Positions 45,447 through 59,640 of a stretch of DNA of 64,000 nt are shown here, piece by piece. Origin of the DNA: Chaetoderma sp. LZ-2023a (lineage: Eukaryota; Mollusca; Caudofoveata; Chaetodermatida; Chaetodermatidae); the NCBI GenBank assembly GCA_034401795.1, contig CM067359.1, positions 141,601,278-141,665,277 on the forward strand. Direction: 5' to 3'. The position numbers and the translations under genes are program-made. Position 1 is the first letter of the stretch. The number at the start of each line of letters is the position of its first letter. The notes under the pieces were generated by a model. The model was not told the origin of the DNA, ran no database searches, and worked only from the letters and a program-made list of their open reading frames with translations.

Positions 45447-46220
45447 CATAATATTCCAGAGATAATGTCTGGGGGTTTTATCTGTTCCGGTCAAAGCAGT
45501 TAAACCTGTAAGCGGAACACGGTGAAATTACATGGATTCCATAGAGCCTGGCATAAAACCCAAAAAAATGATTTAACGTTTTTCTTAACAGGCAGTAGCA
45601 ACTTTCAGCCAAATTATCTCAAAATTTAAAGTCAACGGTATTATAAGTTACGGACGAAGTAATTATTGATCATAATATTTAGGATGAAAAGGGTTTAATT
45701 AATTTCACTAAGTACACCGGAGGTAAGATGAACTAAAATATCCGTGTTACTGGCGCGATTTGTAGGTCGGCTAAACTACGCTGAAATAAATGAATGTCTG
45801 CGGGTAAGAGAAAATGAGGTGTAAGCCGTCAGAGCTGTGATTTGCATAAGAATAGAATTGGTTCACGTTCATTTCACAGTTTGGTAGTCTGGTAGTATCT
45901 TCTCCACCATACCAAATATGTTAATAGACGCACAAACATAAAAATGCATAAATTAGGCATATGTTTTATAGCCAATTACCCTCACCATCCCCGTAATGGG
46001 AAGAGAGCATTGCATTTGGCGTACGTACGTATGTGCGTACGCGTTCGTTTGAGGTACACTTCAAACGTGCTTGCAATCGATAAAAAAATATTCCTAGTCA
46101 TTTACAACATCAACAAGAGCAATCAGTTATTGCATACCATCGCTTTTCAGTATTGGTCACATTGCACAAGCAAGTGTTTTCCTAGTATTTTTGGGTCGTA
46201 ATCAGAGTTATTTCTAACCC
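45447..46220. other. Unassigned stretch
   Basis: No gene recognised. A short GTAC-rich run lies near 46020-46045. Confidence 0.3.
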
Positions 46221-47200
46221 TTGTCAAACAAGAAACTGTGCTCGACATCCTCGACGACGCGATCTTCCCTGGAGCTTACCATAGCTACGTGGAATGTACG
46301 TGATCTGAATGCAATGAGGCAAACCGTAGGTGCAGACTGTGAACACAATAACATCGATATTACATGCATTCATCCATATTACATGCATTGGACCATGACG
46401 TTAGTTTTGGATACGTCAGTGATCGCGTTGCATTCATCGGCCTGGCTATACCTACGCGAAATCACACCACCACTAAGTGGCACATTGTCAATGCATACGA
46501 CCCAACTACGGAAAAAGCCAAAGAGAACCCAGCATTATTAGATTCCTTCTAGGCAGAACTGAGCTCAGCCATTACAATCCCAGCTAGATGGCAACTGTTC
46601 ATGTGTGGCGATTTCAACTCCAAGCTGGGTAAACTCGGAATTGCGGACAAAAGTTCAGGGCTTGGCTTATGCATGGGATCGTATGGAGAGGAGACACGCA
46701 GAAGCAATGGAGATGCACTGATAGCATTCCATAGGTACAATGGCCTATTTGAAACAAATATAGCTTTTAAACATCCATTCCGTTACCAGACTGCATGGAC
46801 TGGACACATTGCTGATCGCAAAGTCCCAAAAGGTTCTAAGGTTACAACAGCTGTCTTCAATCAGATGGACTTCATACTATGCAAGACAGAAGCAAAACCC
46901 CTACTTCAGAATACTCGTTCATATGGAGGCACAGACCTCAATTCTGACCATAAGCCAGTCATTACACGCCTTCAGATGAACGATCGCTACCTAATGTATA
47001 AACGTCATAGCAGGCAAGAGGGTAGAGTCACCTACAACCTACCCAAGCTCATCAGCGACACTGACACTCAAATGTCATACAAAAAGGCTCTCGGGGAGCA
47101 GATAGCATATCTATCAAACCATGTTCCCCTTGCACCAAGCACCATCACATACAAGGATAACCACAATCTCCAACCATCGCCGACGTTCGCCAAAAATCCA
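46221..47200 (+). pseudogene. LINE endonuclease-domain fragment
   Basis: LTIATWNVRDLNAMRQTVGA begins an apurinic-type endonuclease (WNVR motif). After frame changes, FMCGDFNSKLGKLG (GDFN), ALIAFHRYNGLFETN, FNQMDFILC and GGTDLNSDHKPVI (catalytic SDH) follow in family order from 46598 to about 46980. Linker sequence continues to about 47200 and there is no reverse transcriptase. The NQ-[IM]-D-[YF]-I-L..YGG..SDH pattern recalls RTE/BovB-like LINEs and differs from the SPIGSSDHS type at 58.6-59.6 kb. Confidence 0.88.
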
Positions 47201-47239
47201 TCTCGCCAAAACTGGACATATCTCCCACATTTGTCAGTT

Positions 47240-47520
47240 CGACGTATTCAACAATAAACACGAGTCACCAAAAATCATGTGCGTCGAGTCGCCCAAACAC
47301 GATCGTCGAGTCGCCCAACCTGTTCGTCGAGTCGCCTAAACATGTTCATCAACTTGCCCAAACTGATTCGTCGACCCGCCAGAACACAATTCATTGACCT
47401 GCCCAAACTCGATTCATCGACCGCCCAAACTCGATTCACTGACCTGGCCAAAATTATTCGTCGGGTCGCCCAACCGTGTTTGTCGAGTTGCCCAACCCTT
47501 GTTCATTAAAACACCGAAAT
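47240..47520. repeat. GTCGAGTCGCCCAAAC minisatellite
   Basis: About eleven degenerate units of 20-26 bp on the theme TCGTCGAGTCGCCCAAAC, from 47240 to 47520. It follows the LINE fragment without a clear break, so it may have arisen from it. Confidence 0.8.
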
Positions 47521-48356
47521 TCATCAACAGTCGTCAATTCACCCAACTTCGCAAAGTTACAGCAGATGGTATATGACAACGATGAAAGCAGCATTATCAT
47601 CAATCCCCGCTAACAATGGACATCCTACACATTGGACACGACGTCCATCTTATAGGCTTACGGTAATCGGTGAAACGAAACGAAATGAAATGAAACAAAA
47701 TTGCCATAATATGTATAATAATGATTTATCTGATTTCCACCATTGACCAACCATTAAAACCATTATTGATGTTAACTCTCTCCAGGTAAATAACTATGAT
47801 CAGGGATACACATGCACCACTGATCCTGTGATCATGTAGGCCTTAGGATCAGTAACAGATAACTCATTTATTAAATTCAGATTGATCCATTTGGATCACT
47901 TGGGTTTCACAAGCAGTAAATCCAAATATATAAAAAGTACTTACATCTACTGCTTAATTTATCAAATACCTGTAAGCGGTAGCTGGTGCAATCTGTGAAC
48001 GTTTATTGTTGAAATTAAAGCTGCTGTTAGTTACTATTGTGATTATGAGCAATTGGAGTCGGGTACCAGCTTAGTCTATAAGTATCTAAGATGAAAACCT
48101 CATCACGCCCAAAGAAACGGGTACTACACATGAATTAAGTAGTGTGTGTTTTTGTGGCCATAGGGTAATGGTTGATTTGGGAATAATAATGACGAAGTTT
48201 GCGTCCCTGCCTTCCTATTTATACCTGTTTTTTTCTTTATGGATGCCCAAAAGGTGGCGTGATGAATTAAAACAAAATTATTGGCATAATAACTAGTGGC
48301 CTTATTACACATGGAGTATCCTGACAATCACCTGGGTGTGGTGTCCTTCCGTCATG
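47521..48356. other. Unassigned stretch upstream of the 48.4-kb promoter
   Basis: It contains a GAAAC run near 47676-47700 and the GGAGTCGGGTACCAGC phrase shared with 28390-28730. No coding sequence is recognised. Confidence 0.35.
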
Positions 48357-48410
48357 TGACGTCACCGAATCGTATAAAAGGCAGGAATTTCGCTCAAAAG
48401 ACTCAATCTT
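48357..48410 (+). promoter_or_regulatory. CRE-TATA-initiator core promoter
   Basis: TGACGTCA (48357-48364) is followed by TATAAAAGG (48373-48381) and TCAATCT at 48402-48408, which fits the initiator consensus YYANWYY. The initiator A at 48404 is 31 bases from the start of the TATA box, the canonical distance. A CREB/ATF-type factor could act here. The same CRE-TATA pair occurs twice near 38.5 and 39.5 kb. Confidence 0.7.
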
Positions 48411-48568
48411 CCCAAGCAAGCCGGACATCAGGGAAGATCATAAGCATTAGACTACTTTAGTGTCCAAAACCAAATTCAGTTAATTTTTCTTCTTATAGTA
48501 TTGAAGTCTTACTAAGTATCAAGTTTTAAAGCCAGCGATCCTCCCAAAAGTTAGATTAGGAGTACGGT

Positions 48569-49345
48569 ATGTCTCTGGCTAGTGATTTAGCTATGCCATC
48601 TACATCGGATGATGAACCTGACACAGCGCCACCCAGCATCTGTAGAATCGCATGTAATTGGGGCCAGCCAGAGGGAAATCCTCCCTGCTTAAAAACCTTT
48701 GCCAGAAAAGTGGAGATGTGTCACTATGTGGATAGGGACCATCTATTGCAACGTAGTTTCTGTCCAAACTGCCATGTTCTGTTTGCCGCTCGACGATTTG
48801 GTATGACCCGTGCATACAAAACTGGCCACAATGTTTCGGTAGTAGTGTTGGTCAGAAGGGAAGAGACAATCGACTGGAAGACATCAGATCCAGACATCAG
48901 AAAGGCCACAACCGCTCAGAAACCCTATAGTGGTGTGAACAGACATATAACCCACATGCCTCCGTCCATTGTCGTCATACCCAAAGTAACATCGAATCGG
49001 TTTGTTATCACCGCCCAGAAACGTCGTCACGCGACATCAGCTACAACACCTAATCCAGCCTTCGTTAGGACGTCCAGCATCAGCCACACCACGCCCACCG
49101 TCAGTAAGAGCTTCAGCACGACCACCACCCACATTCGCCTCAGCCGAACACCCATTAGCACAGTCAGCATCATGCCCATCATCAGCAGCACTCAAATCAC
49201 CAGCACGCCACGCACCAGCAGTATCCTCATGATGACTGCTCAGTCGGCGATGCGAACCAGCGAATCTACCAGTGGAGAACAGGAAACAAACATCCGCGTG
49301 GATTATTATGGTCACATAGTGTGCAATCGATCTACACAGACGTAA
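48569..49345 (+). CDS. Single-exon gene of unknown function, Cys/His N-terminus and Ser/Thr-rich tail
   Basis: The 258-residue frame opens with MSLASDLAMPSTSDDEP about 165 nt after the predicted start of transcription and ends TAA. Residues 25-69 hold Cys25, Cys29, Cys40, Cys51, His52, His58, Cys65, Cys68 and His69 (CHYVDRDHLLQRSFCPNCH), suggesting one or two metal sites. Residues 85-150 are mixed and basic. From ~150 to 245 the chain is Ser/Thr-rich (about 40%) with few acids, so probably disordered. There is no signal peptide or membrane span. I do not know the family. The promoter position and clean frame favour a real gene; the CRE-TATA block shared with a repeat leaves the possibility that it belongs to a mobile element. 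Confidence 0.5.
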   Translation: MSLASDLAMPSTSDDEPDTAPPSICRIACNWGQPEGNPPCLKTFARKVEMCHYVDRDHLLQRSFCPNCHVLFAARRFGMTRAYKTGHNVSVVVLVRREETIDWKTSDPDIRKATTAQKPYSGVNRHITHMPPSIVVIPKVTSNRFVITAQKRRHATSATTPNPAFVRTSSISHTTPTVSKSFSTTTTHIRLSRTPISTVSIMPIISSTQITSTPRTSSILMMTAQSAMRTSESTSGEQETNIRVDYYGHIVCNRSTQT

Positions 49346-49513
49346 TTAAGTTAATATATGAACTGAAGACAAGTGATAGTTTAATCAATCTAGTCTTTTA
49401 TATTTATTAACATACTTTTCTTTTATTAGTTTTATAAAATTGAAACACTTGTCGCCTTTCCGAGATGTATTAAATACATACTCATTGTATGACTACGCCG
49501 TAGTATATATATA

Positions 49514-51170
49514 CACCTGTGCAAAAGTTAAGCACCACCCTATTTTTACACACATGCGAGGGTATATTCATGTGCTATGAAGAAAGCAATAGCATAAACA
49601 TTTATGTACCCATCCATCTTAGTGCAAGAGGTAATAATGCAACTAGAGGAATGCTGATTATGATGGTGGGGAAACACTGTATGTTTTTGTTTGAACTTGA
49701 AAACGAGGCCTGAATATGGTTACGTTGACACAACTGACAACTATTGCCCTACAGTTGACACACGTGGCTAGATTGTCATTAATGGTGTCTGAAAACGAAG
49801 TTTAACATCTGTGCACGAGTTTGAGACTGTCATTATTAATACCGGGTATATCCACCTTGTGCCTGGATGACGGCCTGGACACGACGTCTCATGCTGGTCA
49901 CCAACCGACTGATACGCCATTGTGGTATTCGTTGCCATTCAAGATGGAGTGCGTCTGTTAATTCCTGTAGGTTCTGCACAGGAGGATCCCTCCTTCTCAC
50001 CATGTTTCCCAGAATGTCCCAGATATGCTCAATAGGGTTCATGTCAGGGCTCCTTGCTGGCCATGGTAGGGTTTCGATGGCATTCTGGCGGAGGTATTCA
50101 TGCACAGCTCTAGCACGATGTGGTCGGGCGTTGTCATCCATGAATATAGGGTGGGTTCCAGGTGCATGATTTACAAAATGAGGGACCACAACTCTATCCA
50201 GTATGGAATCTTGATATCTTTGTCCATTTAGTGTTCCAGGTACAGTCAACAGATCCAGCTTACAATCAAATGAGATGCACCCCCATATCATAACGGAACC
50301 TCCAACAAATGGAACTTCTTCCATGATGTTACGTTGGTCGTACGCCGTGCGTCTGGACCTCCATACACGAGTTCGACCATCTGTGGCATGAAGCAGGAAC
50401 AGTCTTTCATCGGACCAGTGTACCCGTCTCCAGGATCTCATGTTCCAGTGTCTTCTTTCGTTGCACCACCTCAGACGCTCCTCTTTGTGGTGTGCAGTGA
50501 GGAGAGGACGTCTGACAGGTCTCCTAGCCTTCATGCCAGCACCATACAGTCTCCTTTTGACGGTAGACATTGACACTCTATTGCGCGTTTCCCATTGCTG
50601 GCTGAGCACTCTGCTGTTGGTGAATGGAGATCTCCTAACAAGGCGTACTAGGGCTCGATCATCACAGGCAGTAGTCTTCTTCGGTCTTCCGGATCTAGGC
50701 CTGTCCTTCACCTCGTTAGTTTGCCCATGTTTTGCAATCAAACGACTGATTACAGTATGGTTAATGTTCAGCTGTCTGCCAATCTCTCTGCATGACATAC
50801 CAGTGGTATGCATGCCTATGATTTGCCATTTCACACGATCACTTAACCTTCGTCTTGCCATAGCGGTTCACAATCAAGAGCTAATTCTCTCTGTACAAAT
50901 AAACCACGGTCATGAACACAAAATTCCTAATCTTGTCGCCTAAATCTGTATGTAATGTTCTACACCTCAAACGGGACTTTTACATAACTGAACACGTGTG
51001 CTGTTTCCCGCCACGCACGGACATCAAGCGGCGTGAAGTCATGCATGCATGTGCATTTCGTACTTGGAATTATGTCAGCTAACGCGGGGACAAAAAGTAT
51101 GGCAGCCTAGTTGTACCATCATGTTTCTACGTTCTATTGTTTTTGCTGGTGCTTAACTTTTGCACAGGTG
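49514..51170 (-). mobile_element. Tc1-like transposon, family 1, copy B
   Basis: Terminal repeats CACCTGTGCAAAAGTTAAGC at both ends (inverted), TA flanks, 1657 bp. With copy C it forms a head-to-head inverted pair separated by 111 bp. Confidence 0.96.
49836..50861 (-). CDS. Tc1 transposase, uninterrupted (copy B)
   Basis: Complete 341-residue frame from MARRRLSDRVKW to GGYTRY. Two helix-turn-helix units (about 5-45 and 70-110) with the GRPKKTT hook between them bind the terminal repeats. DDE residues are Asp151 (HWSDERL), Asp243 (MDDNARPH) and Glu278 (SPDMNPIEH), a DD34E triad. SDERLFLL replaces the SDESRFLL found in copies A and C, and PFVGGS replaces PFGGGS, so the protein may be weakened although the frame is open. 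It moves the element by cut-and-paste at TA sites. Confidence 0.96.
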   Translation of the reverse strand: MARRRLSDRVKWQIIGMHTTGMSCREIGRQLNINHTVISRLIAKHGQTNEVKDRPRSGRPKKTTACDDRALVRLVRRSPFTNSRVLSQQWETRNRVSMSTVKRRLYGAGMKARRPVRRPLLTAHHKEERLRWCNERRHWNMRSWRRVHWSDERLFLLHATDGRTRVWRSRRTAYDQRNIMEEVPFVGGSVMIWGCISFDCKLDLLTVPGTLNGQRYQDSILDRVVVPHFVNHAPGTHPIFMDDNARPHRARAVHEYLRQNAIETLPWPARSPDMNPIEHIWDILGNMVRRRDPPVQNLQELTDALHLEWQRIPQWRISRLVTSMRRRVQAVIQAQGGYTRY

Positions 51171-51199
51171 TATATAATAGAATGTTTTAAAATAATAAG

Positions 51200-51202
<3 letters not shown>

Positions 51203-51281
<79 letters not shown>
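51203..51281. repeat. (TA)n microsatellite between Tc1 copies B and C
   Basis: TA repeat with one GATA interruption, filling most of the 111-bp spacer of the inverted pair. Confidence 0.95.
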
Positions 51282-54269
<2,988 letters not shown>

Positions 54270-55415
54270 GCATTATGTCTTAGGATGTCTTAGGATGTTG
54301 TTGTGGACTTAGGCTTGTTCAGCCTGTATGTCCGCCTCTTCATTTCCTCTGACTTATACGTGACTTCCAGCCATTTTATAGTCCGCAGTAAAGTTGTACT
54401 TAATTTCCTGATCTTGCCAGAATCGATCCAGTCCTAGCTCAAATTTAAACACTGAATCTATGTTTACTAATGCATTGGGCAGGCTGTTCCATACATTGTT
54501 GAATCAGCTTGTAAATGAATGTCAGTTTGGCCCTTTCCTTTCGTACCCTCAGGCTATGGCCTCTTGTGTAGCTGCTTTCTATTACCTCAAACAAGTTGTC
54601 TGTCACCTCCGTGTCATACGTCATTCAGGATTTTGGAAACTTCAATCATGTCACCTCTCAGTCGTCTATATTTGAGTGTTGGCAAGCCAAGTTTCCTTAG
54701 TCTGGCTGGGTAATAGAACTCTTTCAGAGTGGGGACAATCTTTGTTGCCTCCTCCAATACATTTTCAACCGCCAGGCTTTCCGTCTTACTCTGTGGTCCA
54801 CACACACACTGACTGCATAGTCAAGATGTGGCCTCACCAATGATTTGAACATGTAAGTGAATATTTCATCATCAAGATAAGTAAGCGTTCTTATTAACCC
54901 CATAATGTTGTTTGTTTTGATTACTTTCTCTTGCCTGTGTTCCTTAAATGATAGGTTGTTGTCGATGACCACACCCATATATTTTTCCTTATCCACAATC
55001 TCAAGTGTCACATTACATTACATTTGTCTGGATGAAACCTCAATAGCCATTTATCTGTCCAGTTCTGAAGAGCATCTAAATCTTTTTTGCATCTCCTCAT
55101 CATCTGCACGCTTTATTTCTTTGTATATCTTGGTATCATCTGCAAAGAGATATGTTGCTGCCGTCACTATATCTAGTAAATCGTTTATGTAAAGGACGAA
55201 CAATACCGGGCCCAATACACTACCCTGGGGACTGCCAATTGTCACAATCCTGCTTTCAGACGAAACTCCATTGACAACAAGTTTTTGTTGTCTGTTTCAA
55301 AAGAAGATTTCAATCCACGAGATTAGCTGTTGACTTATACCATAACTTCTTAGCTTTCCTAGTAAACGTTGGAGTGGAACGGTGTCAAAGGCTTTCATGA
55401 AGTCCATGTACACTG

Positions 55416-56481
55416 TAGGGCTGCGCGATATACCGATACCATATTTAAAACCGATATCCTGCACTGACGGTTTCATAACCGATTATAAAAAACAAATATC
55501 GAAAAACCGAATATGAACATATTTTCGGTTTTTCGTAACAGGATTGTTAAAAATAAAAGTTCCTAACGAGCATGAAAAGCGTAATGAATAATAATGGCCA
55601 TACTTTCCATTAAGCTATGTTCGGGGCAACTAATAATTGAACGTGGCCCCAATAGCGCATATTGTGTAACTCCATGTAACTCGATGTACGCCGAGAGAAA
55701 TCAAGCAGCGAATTAATTAAATAAATATCCATTCGTCTTTTCTCCGGTAGTCTCAGATAAATTTGCAATATAAAACACAATGCTAATGTGGGAATTAGTC
55801 ATTAAAATTTGTATCGGGGAAAACATTTCTAAACAACGGCATCCATTTTATTTACGTCACCGGCTAATTAACATAGTGCAAAGTCGTCCCAACACTAAAT
55901 CGCCCGAATGCATCAAAATCTCGCCAATAAATATAATGCTGAATACATTTTGCTGATTAGGATATAATTTTAAATAAAATTATTACTCAAACCGTTTTTA
56001 AAACGTTATCGTCTATACACAATATCATATTAACTTATGAAATTCGCGATCGCAATATTACAGCTAATATTTTCTTCAAGGCATGATATCGTCCTCGGGC
56101 CGAATTGGAAATGAAAGAAGAAAGGGAGATAATTACATCATAATTAATTACAATCGCGTGATTTACGTCTTTTCGCAACACGTTTTGCTGATTTATGATT
56201 AATTTTGACAAAATAAACGATGTTTATTTAACTGTGCGTAATATTTAGGCGGTCTAATTAATAATTTCACTCCCGCGTTGATGGATATTATAAGGTATAT
56301 TAAGCTTTAAAGGCGTAAAACGTTACGAATGTATCAGGGCGTGAAAATACGTTCTGTTTTCGTGCTAATTTTTATCATTTACATTTTTTGTTTCATGTCC
56401 ATAAAACCGATATTCGGTTAAAACCGATATGAAAAGTCATATCGAAACCGATATGGCTGTAAGCCAAACCGCGCAGCCCTA
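55416..56481. mobile_element. hAT-type non-autonomous element inserted in the LINE
   Basis: TAGGGCTGCGCG and CGCGCAGCCCTA are perfect inverted ends, and GTACACTG is duplicated exactly (55408-55415, 56482-56489), the 8-bp signature of hAT. The 1066-bp interior is AT-rich and non-coding with repeated ACCGATAT motifs near both ends. Confidence 0.93.
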
Positions 56482-57124
56482 GTACACTGTATCTATCTTT
56501 CCGCCTTTATCCATAATACAGGTCCAGTCCTCCATCCCCTCAATAATTGTAAGGTAGTTGATCTTCCAGGCAGGAATCCAAATTGGGATTTACTAAGCAG
56601 TTTATTTCTGGTCATGAGGTCCATAATCTTCACTCTAACTAACTTCTCCATCAGCTTACATAAAACACTAGTCAAGCTAACCGGCCTGTAATTACCAAGT
56701 TTGGATTTATTTCCCTTTTTGAAAAGTGCCCTTACATGAGCTGTTTTCCATGTTTCTGGTACTACTCCCTCTACCAGTGATTTGTTGAAGATCAGTGTCA
56801 GAGGTTTACAGAGCACCTCTCTGAGCTCTTTGATTACATTTGGATGGGCTCCATCTTGGCCTGGTGCTTTGTTCTTCACAATCTCTTTCAATATTTTCAC
56901 CACTTCCTCCGTTGTAAATCTTGCATCGTGGAAATCTTCACTCAATTTCTTAATTTCAAGCTCAGGTATGTCTGTATCTGGCTCTTTCGTGAACACATTT
57001 GTGAAGAAGTCAGCCAGGACATCCGCTTTCTCTTTATCTGTGCTAGCAGTCTTTATTCCCTCATTTCCAGCTACTTTTAGTTCTGCAATTCCTGTTTTAA
57101 CTAGCCTTTTGGAATTGACATATA

Positions 57125-58629
57125 CTGAGCCAAAAAAGTTTAGCAACAGTGAAGTTTGGTTTGTTGTATTAAAACTATCCATCCATTTATGACCAAATTT
57201 GCAGGCATGTTTCGTCAATGTAATGTCTCGCTGATCATGAAGAAATGCAAATCATCTCTTGCATTTCTCCGCCGCACACTTACTGCATGTGAAAATGCAT
57301 TTTTCATGCACTGGCCCACATTGGCGTGTAGCGAAGGCAAAAATTCACCATATTGCAAAAGCAGATAACGAAAGTTAACAGAAAATGCTTAAAAGCTTAC
57401 CCTACCGAACATGGGCCACCGCCCAGGACTAGCCCGAAAATCAGCGCCATGAAGCAATGGGAAGACTCGCTGCTGGGCAGAGCGTTCGCGCTGTAGCTTG
57501 ACATTTTAATGTTCATGCCTCAACCATTTCCCGTCTCCGCCAATGTGAGCAGGAAACTGGACATGTTAATGACCGACCACGATCTGGCAGACCGAGAGCA
57601 ACAACACCACGAGAAGACCGCTACTTAGTGACATCATCACGACGTCACAGGTTTGAGACTGCGCCGTGGCTGTCCCGTAATTTGCACACCGCTACAGGCA
57701 CTGCAGTGCATGCACAAACTGTGCGAAACAGACTCCATGATGCTGGACTGCATGCCCGTCGTCCACTTGTTGCTGTTCCGCTTACAGAGTGTCCCATCGA
57801 GAATCAGTTTGCATGGGCAAGAACTCATCAGCGATGGCGTGCTCAACAATGGAGCCACGTTTTGTTCAGTGATGAGTCGAGGTTTTGTGTGGATGTGGCG
57901 GATGGTAGGCAATGGGATTGGCGACGTTTAGGAGAATGGTATGATGCAGCCAACATCATTCAGCACGAAAGATTCGGTGGCGGCAGTGTCATGGTGTGGG
58001 CTGGAATCCATGAAAATGGCAAAACAGATCTTATTGTGATTCGCGGAAATTTAACGGCTCAACATTACTGTGAAGAAGTTGTCGCCCCTGTTGTCATCCC
58101 TTTTATGCAGCATCATGCAGACTTTATGTTCCAGCAAGACAACGCCCGTCCTCATTCAGTTAGGGTCACCAGTGATTTCCTTGTGGCTAACAACGTTCCA
58201 GTGTTGGACTAGCCAGCGCAATCAGCAGACCTGTCTCCTATCGAGCACGTGTGGGACATTCTTGGCCATATGGTGCGTCAGAACCATCCACATCTTCACA
58301 ACGTGCATGAGCTGGAAGCTGCACTGCTCTTCGTGACATCAGGTGGCAGGTGCTTAATTCGAAGCATGAGAAAGCGATGTACGGCGGTGGTTAATGTGCA
58401 TGGAGTTCACAACCGGTATTGACAGCTCAGTGTCATTATTTAAATTGGACCCTTCTGTTGAATGATGCTGTGTTAAAGGCGTGATGCTAGCATTACAGTA
58501 ACAAGAGACTGTTGTTCAAATTGGAAAACGACCTATCAATTAAATAATATATTTGAACCAATTTATTGTTTTTGTTAAATAACATTTATACAGTAATATT
58601 CTCAGTGTTTCTAAACTTTTTTGGTTCAG
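57125..58629 (+). mobile_element. Tc1-like transposon, family 2, copy E (decayed) in the LINE
   Basis: Ends CTGAGCCAAAAAAGTTTAGC and the complement of CTGAACCAAAAAAGTTTAG, TA on each side, 1505 bp. Removal of the element and one TA restores the LINE frame as FWKYVNSKRL, which proves insertion into an existing LINE. Confidence 0.95.
57412..58425 (+). pseudogene. Tc1-like transposase pseudogene (copy E)
   Basis: It is homologous to the 341-residue protein of copy D. The open part 57628-58212 holds VLFSDESRF and QQDNARPH; an amber stop follows VLD at 58209-58211 where D has LDWPARS. The rest (LSPIEHVWDILG) is visible downstream. The N-terminus has an early stop and small deletions, and a segment near 58325 is shortened. 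It is older than copy D. Confidence 0.92.
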
Positions 58630-59640
58630 TATATTTCCAAAATATCTTATGGTTCCTCTTTGCATTCTTAGCTATTTCTTTTTCCTGATTTCCTTTCACT
58701 TTTCTCACTAATCCTTTGACTTGGTTTCTAATTTTAGCATAATCTTGATGTTTATTTTCATCTCTTGTCTCCATAAAGCACTGCAAACTGCAGTGTTTCT
58801 TTCTGATCTTTTTCATTAATGCCTCATTTAAACAGGTCAACTTTTGCTCTTTGTTCTTACTGTTATTATTCGATTTTGGGGTGTATTTCTCTTGTGCTTG
58901 GTTGTACTGTAACACAAGAATATCCAACGCATTAGTAGTATTTAATCCAATCAGCTGTGTTTCCCAGTCAATATTCAGATCCTTTCTCATCATCTGATAA
59001 TCTCCTTTTAAAAAGTTTCTTCTTATTTCCTTACTATGTGTACCTTCTATATGCTGGTGATATACATATGTTAAAACACTGTGATCACTAGATCCAATAG
59101 GACTGAAATGGTTCAAGTCTGTTATCAATTCTTCATTTGTCAAAATCAGGTCTATTGTACTAGGAATGTTGTTCAGCCTTGTGCGTGTGGGTTCCCTCAA
59201 AATTTGATATAAATAGCCATCTCTTATGCACTCTATGAATGAATCTGCATCCGAATTTTTTGGTACCATCCATGTATCTCAGTTTATGTCTGGAAAGTTG
59301 AAGTCACTCATAATCAGTAGGTCAGTGAATTTCTCATGTAGATTGCATGCTGCTTGAATGAGATCTCTCAATTCATTAAAATTGTCTATGGTGCTGATCA
59401 GACTTTTATATATGCATCCTACCAACAAATTTTCAGTGCTGTTTAATTTAATTTTCACCCAAATTCTTTCTTGAAATTTACTTTAAATTTTGTATTCCAC
59501 CCACTTGATGTGTTCCTTTATATATAGGGCTACACCCATTTTGCTTCCTGCCGCTGACTCATTTATGAACAGTTCAAATCCTGGAATCCGTAGTTCTGCC
59601 AGAGATGGAGCACATCTAAGAAATTTTGGATAGACCTATG

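Larger units (their letters stand above)
54270..59640 (-). mobile_element. LINE (CR1/L2/Jockey-like) with two later insertions
   Basis: Minus-strand order from right to left: endonuclease (about 59620-58990; GVALYIKEHI, LLVGCIYKS, MSDFNFPDI, TIDLILTN, SPIGSSDHSVL) and a linker to FWK at 58630. After the Tc1 insertion come YVNSKRLVKTG, NKAPGQDGAHPNVIKE, NYRPVSLTSVLCK and SQFGFLPGRS. After the hAT insertion come YMDFMKAFDTVP (RT block A), SPQGSVLGPVLFVLYIND, YLFADDTKIYKEIK, then the C-terminal KYRRLRGDMIEV and SYTRGHSLRV. The 3' end has AGGCTGAACAAGCCT and two ACATCCTAAG units. Stops and a few frame changes make it inactive. The two insertions are clean and flanked by TA and 8-bp duplications. 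Confidence 0.92.
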
